Both the position numbers and the translations under genes were made by a program. The notes under the pieces are model-generated. The model was given only the letters and a program-made list of their open reading frames with translations, was not told the DNA's origin and did no database searches. A stretch of 64,000 nucleotides of DNA from Staphylococcus edaphicus. Lineage in GTDB: Bacteria; Bacillota; Bacilli; Staphylococcales; Staphylococcaceae. Positions 59,570 to 64,000 of the stretch are shown here, piece after piece. The DNA lies in assembly GCF_002614725.1 (NCBI RefSeq), contig NZ_MRZN01000008.1, positions 35,211 through 99,210 of the forward strand, in the 5' to 3' direction. Every line of letters starts with the position of its first letter. Positions within the stretch are counted from its first letter, which is position 1.

Positions 59570-60439
59570 TTAGTCAAAATTCAAATACTGTTCTTGATCT
59601 ACAGGCATCCACAACTGTACTTTGGTAAATGGGTCATCAAATGAAATGTCAAAAGGATAAACCTCAACATAGAGACTATTATGCTCATAAGGTAATGTCA
59701 TTTGTAAACTTGTTTCTATATAATACCAAGCCTCATTAACAACATAATCTAATTCACCTTGCAAGTTAAATTTTGCATATTGTCTATCCGGTAGATATCT
59801 ACTTTCTAAATGTGACGGATAACGTTCACTAGGAACTCCGATAAATATTTCCACACCTTCATCTAGAGGACAATTCACTACAAACAACTCATGTGGATTG
59901 ACATCATTGTATCGTTGCAGTTCTTTAATATTCCCATTTTCCATTAAATCTTCAAGAAAATCTGGTACTTTAAAAGGATTCTCTAAATGATCAGAATCTA
60001 TAAATTTTGCATACCCCACTAAAGAAATACCTTCTGTATCTTCCAGACGATAGGCATTAGGTGGTTTTTCAGTGGTCGATAATTTAATATATAATCGTGG
60101 TTGCATTTTTAATTCATCACGTTTTGTATTAACTTGAATAGGAGAAACACCATGGAAATCACTGAAATCATTCGCAAAATCATTTGTATCATTATAATGA
60201 TATTTCTTAGCTACATCCATTAAGCGACTAGATCCACTAATTATGTCTTGTGCGGCTAGCGTCATTCTACGTGACCTAGCATATGCTGTTGGAGACTGAC
60301 CGACAATCATTTTAAACGATTGGTCAAGATGATAAGGTGAAAGACCAACGTAATCACTAAGTGCTTGCAAATGAAAAGGCTCTAACAAATGATCTTCTAT
60401 ATAAACAATTGCCTGTTGTATTTGCTTGATAACGTCCAA
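59570..60439 (-). CDS. AraC-family regulator with GyrI-like effector-binding domain
   Basis: About 289 residues. An N-terminal AraC/XylS double helix-turn-helix (IVYIEDHLLEPFHLQALSDYVGLSPYHLDQSFKMIVGQSPTAY ... MDVAKKYHYNDTNDFANDFSDFHGVSPIQV pattern) is followed by a GyrI/Rob-like domain of about 160 residues. Such Rob/SoxS-like proteins sense small hydrophobic or cationic compounds. The TTG at 60439 is eight bases after AGGAG; an upstream TTG at 60463 lies before that SD. The orthologous position next to malR-malA and zwf is conserved in staphylococci. Target genes are unknown. Confidence 0.85.
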   Translation of the reverse strand: MDVIKQIQQAIVYIEDHLLEPFHLQALSDYVGLSPYHLDQSFKMIVGQSPTAYARSRRMTLAAQDIISGSSRLMDVAKKYHYNDTNDFANDFSDFHGVSPIQVNTKRDELKMQPRLYIKLSTTEKPPNAYRLEDTEGISLVGYAKFIDSDHLENPFKVPDFLEDLMENGNIKELQRYNDVNPHELFVVNCPLDEGVEIFIGVPSERYPSHLESRYLPDRQYAKFNLQGELDYVVNEAWYYIETSLQMTLPYEHNSLYVEVYPFDISFDDPFTKVQLWMPVDQEQYLNFD

Positions 60440-60840
60440 AACTTTCACTCCTAAATTGTCCAATTATGTATAGTCTATAATATATTTATTTATAGAGGGA
60501 CATGCAAATGATATGTATACCATTACTTACCAAACAACACCATTGTAAATAATGGAACAATTATTTGCTGATTCTCGAAAAATAAATACATTATGGTAAA
60601 TATGTTTTAACTAATTAAGTACATTCTACATCATTTTTGCTGTACATACATCTTAAAAATATTAAATGGGGTAAAATGTAAATAAGTTGTATCGAATTTC
60701 ACTTTTTTAACTCAATGGATTAAATCATAACATAAAAAAATAGATAATAAAAAAGAGAGTGGGATAGAAATCTGATTTTTTAAAAGAAGTCATCGTCCCA
60801 TCCCGTAAAGTGTGATTAGATTGAAATAATATAAAAAGAT

Positions 60841-60900
60841 TAGCTGAGTTTTGTCTCATGAATAAGTCCCACTAACTCATTAAATTGAGAAGTGGGACTT
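60841..60900 (+). repeat. third, diverged copy of the 59433/59500 repeat
   Basis: TAGCTGAGTTTTGTCTCATG, AATAAGTCCCACTAACTCAT and TAAATTGAGAAGTGGGACTT match the other two copies with several substitutions. AAGTCCCACT pairs with AGTGGGACTT. Confidence 0.85.
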
Positions 60901-60913
60901 TACAATATAAAAG

Positions 60914-60944
60914 GAGGCAGGGACGTCATTAATTCGTCCCTGCC
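60914..60944 (-). terminator. zwf terminator
   Basis: GGCAGGGACG (60916-60925) and CGTCCCTGCC (60935-60944) form a perfect 10-bp GC-rich stem with a nine-base loop. On the minus strand it lies just after the zwf stop and is followed by TCCTTTTAT. Confidence 0.8.
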
Positions 60945-60970
60945 CCACATTTAATTTAGTAATTCATTCT

Positions 60971-62455
60971 TTAATGGATATCGTCCCACCAGTTGAAACC
61001 ATCTCTACTTAATAATAAGTCACTATCAAGTGGTCCATTTGAACCTGATTCATAGTTAGGAAATTCTGGTTCGTTTTGATTCCATTCTCCTTGAATCGCA
61101 TCGACAAATTTCCATGTAGATTTTAATTCTTCCCAATGTGTAAAGTTTGTTGCATCACCATTCAAACAATCAAATAATAGATTTTCATATGCATCTACTG
61201 TGTTCATTTTATCCTGTGCGCTCATTGCATAAGATAATTGTACAGGCTCAGTTTCAATGCCTTGGACATTTTTCTTAGCATTTAAATGCAGTGACACACC
61301 TTCATTTGGTTGTATATTAATCACTAGTAAATTTGAATCTAATTTTTTGTCTGTTTCATAATATAAATTCATCGGTACTTCTTTAAATTCTACAACTACT
61401 TGAATCGTTTTACTCTTCATGCGCTTACCAGTTCTAATATAGAAAGGGACACCTGCCCATCTAAAGTTATCAATCGTTAATTTACCTGCAACAAATGTAG
61501 GTGTAGTTGAATCCTCAGCGACACGCTCTTCATCTCTATATTTTGGCACTTTTTGTCCATTTATCGTACCTTCACCATACTGACCACGAACAAAATTTTG
61601 TTTAACTTCTTCTGGTTCTAATTTGCGTAATGATTTAAGTGCTTTGACTTTTTCTGCTCTGATATCTTCACTGTGTAAACTGATAGGCGCTTCCATTGCT
61701 AATAAGGCAACCATTTGTAACATATGGTTTTGTACCATATCTTTTAATGCACCACTAGATTCATAATAGCCACCTCTATCTTCAACACCTAATACTTCTG
61801 AAGAGGTAACTTGGATATTAGATATATATTTATTGTTCCACAATGGTTCAAACATAGCGTTTGCAAAGCGTAACACTTCAATATTTTGTACCATGTCTTT
61901 ACCTAAGTAATGATCAATACGATAAATTTCCTCTTCTTTAAACGACCGACGTAATTGTTCATTTAATTCTTCAGCAGATTCTAAATCTGAACCAAATGGT
62001 TTTTCGATAACTAAACGTTTGAATCCAGTCGTATCTGTTAATCCAGATGATTTTAAATAATCAGAAATTACACCAAAGAATTTTGGTGCCATAGCCAAAT
62101 AGAATAATCTATTACCTTTTAAATTAAATTCATTGTCTAGTTTATTACTCACTTCTAGTAATGATTGGTAACTAGCCTCATCACTTACGTCATGTTTATG
62201 ATAAAATACATGCTCCATAAACTTATCAAGATGTTTCGTATCTTTAACATGTTCTTGAATTGATGACTTCACTTGATTACGAAAATCATCATTTGTTAAG
62301 TCTCTTCTACCAATACCAATTATAGCAACCTGCTCATTTAAATTTTCTTGTTGATATAGGTGAAACAGTGATGGAAATAATTTTCTGTGACTTAAATCAC
62401 CAGTTGCTCCAAAAATGGTTATTAAGCATGGAATATCTTTATTTTTAGTATTCAA
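60971..62455 (-). CDS. zwf: glucose-6-phosphate 1-dehydrogenase
   Basis: A 494-residue enzyme that starts the oxidative pentose phosphate pathway by oxidising glucose-6-phosphate with NADP. The nucleotide-binding GATGDLSHRK is near the N-terminus, and the active-site RIDHYLGKDMVQN includes the catalytic histidine; KPFGSD is conserved. The TTG at 62455 (MNTKNKDIPC) is eight bases from GAGG and gives the staphylococcal length; longer starts lack an SD. The partner enzyme gene gnd lies 4.5 kb away. A promoter with a TATAAT box is at 62492-62497 (minus strand). Confidence 0.96.
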   Translation of the reverse strand: MNTKNKDIPCLITIFGATGDLSHRKLFPSLFHLYQQENLNEQVAIIGIGRRDLTNDDFRNQVKSSIQEHVKDTKHLDKFMEHVFYHKHDVSDEASYQSLLEVSNKLDNEFNLKGNRLFYLAMAPKFFGVISDYLKSSGLTDTTGFKRLVIEKPFGSDLESAEELNEQLRRSFKEEEIYRIDHYLGKDMVQNIEVLRFANAMFEPLWNNKYISNIQVTSSEVLGVEDRGGYYESSGALKDMVQNHMLQMVALLAMEAPISLHSEDIRAEKVKALKSLRKLEPEEVKQNFVRGQYGEGTINGQKVPKYRDEERVAEDSTTPTFVAGKLTIDNFRWAGVPFYIRTGKRMKSKTIQVVVEFKEVPMNLYYETDKKLDSNLLVINIQPNEGVSLHLNAKKNVQGIETEPVQLSYAMSAQDKMNTVDAYENLLFDCLNGDATNFTHWEELKSTWKFVDAIQGEWNQNEPEFPNYESGSNGPLDSDLLLSRDGFNWWDDIH

Positions 62456-62491
62456 GATCAAAACCTCAATTCTTTTTATAAATCTGTATTT

Positions 62492-62518
62492 ATTATAGAA
62501 CAATCGTCTGTATTGTTC
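62492..62518 (-). promoter_or_regulatory. zwf -10 box with adjoining inverted repeat
   Basis: On the minus strand a perfect TATAAT (62492-62497) is immediately preceded by GAACAAT-7 bases-ATTGTTC (62498-62518), a 7-bp perfect inverted repeat. The palindrome fills the spacer region and is well placed to be an operator, but the regulator is not known. Confidence 0.5.
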
Positions 62519-62605
62519 ATACCTTTTTGCTTAAAAGAAGCAAATTTTAATATATTTTTTATTCTTTTCTATGATAAAATATGAACAAGAAGAGGAGGCA
62601 TATGC

Positions 62606-63526
62606 ATGGAAATCACATTCTTTGGTACGAGTGCTGGTCTACCAACAAAAGAACGAAACACGCAAGCTATCGCATTAAACTTAGAGCCATATGCTAATAA
62701 TATTTGGCTTTTTGATGTAGGTGAAGGCACACAACACCAAATATTACATCACTCTATTAAATTAGGAAAAGTAGATCATATCTTTATAACGCATATGCAC
62801 GGCGATCATATTTTTGGTTTACCTGGATTGTTAACAAGCAGATCTTTTCAAGGTGGTGAAGGGAAACCATTAACAGTTATTGGTCCTAAAGGTATCAAAG
62901 CATTTGTAGAAACAACGTTACACCTATCTGAATCAAAATTAAACTATTCAATTACTTATATAGAAATTGAAGATCACTTATCTTATCAAAATAATGGATT
63001 CAATGTAGAAGCGCACATGTTAAATCACGGTATACCTTCATTTGGATATCGTATTGAAGCACCTTATACATCTGGTAAGATAGATGTAACTGCCTTAAAA
63101 GAAATAGGTTTAGAACCCGGACCAAAATATCAAGACGTTAAAAATAACGAAACTTTTGAATATAATGGCATGATTTATAATTCAAATGACTTTAAAGGTG
63201 ATGCAGTGAAAGGCCCTGTTGTTGCTATTTTTGGAGATACAATGCCTTGTAAAAATGAGGAAATCATTGCTGATCATGCTAATGTCATGGTTCATGAAAG
63301 TACATATATAGAAGGGGATAAAACACTAGCAAATAATTATCACCATAGTCATATTGAAGATGTGTTTAGTTTAATTGAAAATGCTCAAGTAGATTATAGT
63401 TTAATTACGCATATAAGTAATCGATATACAATAGACGAAGTAGAAACCATTAGTGAATCACTTAAGTCACAACCGATGACACCACCATTTAAATTTGTGA
63501 AAGATTTTGATTCTTGGACATTTTAA
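62606..63526 (+). CDS. rnz: ribonuclease Z (tRNA 3' processing)
   Basis: A 306-residue beta-lactamase-fold endonuclease that trims tRNA 3' trailers before CCA addition. The zinc motif [13 protein letters not shown] is present with later ligands in FGDTMP, MVHESTY and THISNRY. The flexible arm typical of tRNase Z is visible as [31 protein letters not shown] precedes the ATG. It is divergent from zwf. In other staphylococci its downstream neighbour is a housekeeping gene (proC as I recall); here an IS follows. Confidence 0.96.
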   Translation: MEITFFGTSAGLPTKERNTQAIALNLEPYANNIWLFDVGEGTQHQILHHSIKLGKVDHIFITHMHGDHIFGLPGLLTSRSFQGGEGKPLTVIGPKGIKAFVETTLHLSESKLNYSITYIEIEDHLSYQNNGFNVEAHMLNHGIPSFGYRIEAPYTSGKIDVTALKEIGLEPGPKYQDVKNNETFEYNGMIYNSNDFKGDAVKGPVVAIFGDTMPCKNEEIIADHANVMVHESTYIEGDKTLANNYHHSHIEDVFSLIENAQVDYSLITHISNRYTIDEVETISESLKSQPMTPPFKFVKDFDSWTF

Positions 63527-63672
63527 GCATACTTAATGATGAAAACGGCAAAGTTACGCTCGTATTTCATGTTGGATAATTTGTTTGAGTCATACTTTAA
63601 CAATCACTGTACTCAAATGCTGTCCATATATTAATAGAGGAGGCTGGGACATAAATACCCAATCTCAAAAAA

Positions 63673-63710
63673 AGAGGGCTAATCCTTTATGGGTTAGTCC
63701 TCTTTATATT
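63673..63710 (+). terminator. terminator downstream of rnz
   Basis: AGAGGGCTAATCC (63673-63685) pairs with GGGTTAGTCCTCT (63691-63703), with two G-U pairs and a TTTAT loop, and is followed by TTATATTT. The preceding GAGGAGGCTGGGACATAAA (from 63639) is a common staphylococcal intergenic motif. The rest of 63527-63640 shows nothing clear. Confidence 0.8.
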
Positions 63711-63720
63711 TAAAATCTTA

Positions 63721-63814
63721 CGATTTTGACCGTGCATGCTTGCCTGGGGTATGGTTCGAGCCTGTAGTCTCTCACTCATACTATTCCCCTAGGCGTCAGC
63801 ACGTTACAAAATCG
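63721..63814 (+). repeat. large imperfect palindrome beside the IS element
   Basis: Nested arms CGATTTTG (63721-63728)/CAAAATCG (63807-63814), CGTGC (63731-63735)/GCACG (63799-63803), and GCCTGGGG (63742-63749)/CCCCTAGGC (63786-63794, one bulge) make a long cruciform-capable element. It contains no reading frame and sits between the rnz terminator and the transposase gene. Confidence 0.85.
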
Positions 63815-63841
63815 GTACAATATACATTTTGTTATTCAAAA

Positions 63842-64000
63842 AAATAAGGCCCTTTCGTATAATTTAATAAACTCTACTAAACTAAATTAACGAGGTGCCT
63901 TATGTATAAAGATTATAACATGACTCAAATTACACTACCAATGGAAACTTCAATTTTAATACCTAATAATGATATATCACGATATGTAAATGAGATTGTT
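63842..64000 (+). mobile_element. left part of an IS1182-family (IS1272-like) insertion sequence
   Basis: The window ends inside an IS, identified from its transposase start. The exact left end is not determined; the terminal inverted repeat probably lies within 63815-63880, where AAATAAGGCCCTTTCGTATA begins. The other end is outside the window. Confidence 0.65.
63902..64000 (+). CDS. IS1182-family transposase, N-terminal part (cut by window edge)
   Basis: 33 codons are present, starting MYKDYNMTQITLPMETSI and including PNNDISRYVNEIV. This matches the N-terminus of staphylococcal IS1182-family transposases such as that of IS1272. The SD AACGAGGTG precedes the ATG. The DDE catalytic domain is outside the window. 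Without it, one cannot say whether the element is intact. Confidence 0.85.
   Translation, partial: MYKDYNMTQITLPMETSILIPNNDISRYVNEIV

Larger units (their letters stand above)
60440..60970 (-). other. intergenic region between the AraC-type gene and zwf, rich in hairpins
   Basis: 531 bases without a supportable gene. The part near 60464 should hold the AraC-type gene promoter. 60757-60804 carries GGGATAGAAATCTGATTTT with CGTCCCATCCCG, related to sequences at 9752 and 59343. 60841-60900 is a third copy of the 59433/59500 repeat type. 60914-60944 is the zwf terminator. Confidence 0.65.

Overview
The window is a chromosomal core region of a staphylococcus. It is AT-rich, has strong Shine-Dalgarno (SD) sequences and frequent TTG/GTG starts. 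The products closely match Staphylococcus families (GlyS, SigA, PBP3, SodA, LipM, GcvPB, Zwf), and the gene order phoH-ybeY-dgkA-cdd-era-recO ... gnd-malR-malA-araC-zwf-rnz is the staphylococcal one. Residue differences from S. aureus, as I remember those proteins, and a malRA locus like that of S. xylosus suggest a coagulase-negative species, perhaps of the saprophyticus/xylosus/cohnii group. The species cannot be fixed from this sequence alone. No tRNA, rRNA, CRISPR array or prophage was seen.

Layout. 1-3252: end of phoH, then ybeY, dgkA, cdd, era and recO (ribosome maturation, lipid recycling, nucleoside salvage, DNA repair). 3310-5025: glyS on the minus strand behind a T-box leader. 5040-9804: ccpN and its partner yqfL, then the macromolecular synthesis genes dnaG and sigA. 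9827-14309: trmK, a Nif3-family gene, cshB and nfo. 14309-17345: Zur-controlled zinc uptake genes znuC-znuB-zur, then sodA with a structured leader. 17419-24065: pbp3, rpmG, fthC, gluP, yqgQ, glcK, a thiamine-binding family gene and a metallo-hydrolase. 24114-28320: the comG competence pilus operon and aroK. 28328-32429: glycine riboswitch and glycine cleavage genes gcvT-gcvPA-gcvPB. Next come a rhodanese protein and lipM, whose product handles the lipoyl/octanoyl group used by glycine cleavage and by the branched-chain dehydrogenase. 34146-42211: two small envelope genes, a proline peptidase, efp, accB-accC, an Asp23-family gene, nusB, xseA-xseB and ispA. 42437-51553: argR, recN and the branched-chain 2-oxoacid dehydrogenase locus (ptb, buk, E3, E1 alpha, E1 beta, E2). 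51853-53607: brxB, an aromatic-acid-exporter-like gene and the tiny prli42. 53796-63526: an M20 peptidase, gnd, a frameshifted malR, malA, an AraC-type regulator, zwf and rnz. The right edge enters an IS1182-family (IS1272-like) transposase.

Functional themes. The genes form several coordinated sets: oxidative pentose phosphate enzymes (gnd, zwf), anteiso/iso fatty-acid precursor supply (bfm locus) beside fatty acid initiation (accBC), zinc and superoxide homeostasis, lipoate-dependent enzymes, and DNA uptake. Three places deserve most attention. One is a perfect terminator-like hairpin that contains the comGA ribosome-binding site. The second is malR broken by two opposite one-base slips in A-runs. 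The third is a long palindromic leader upstream of sodA.
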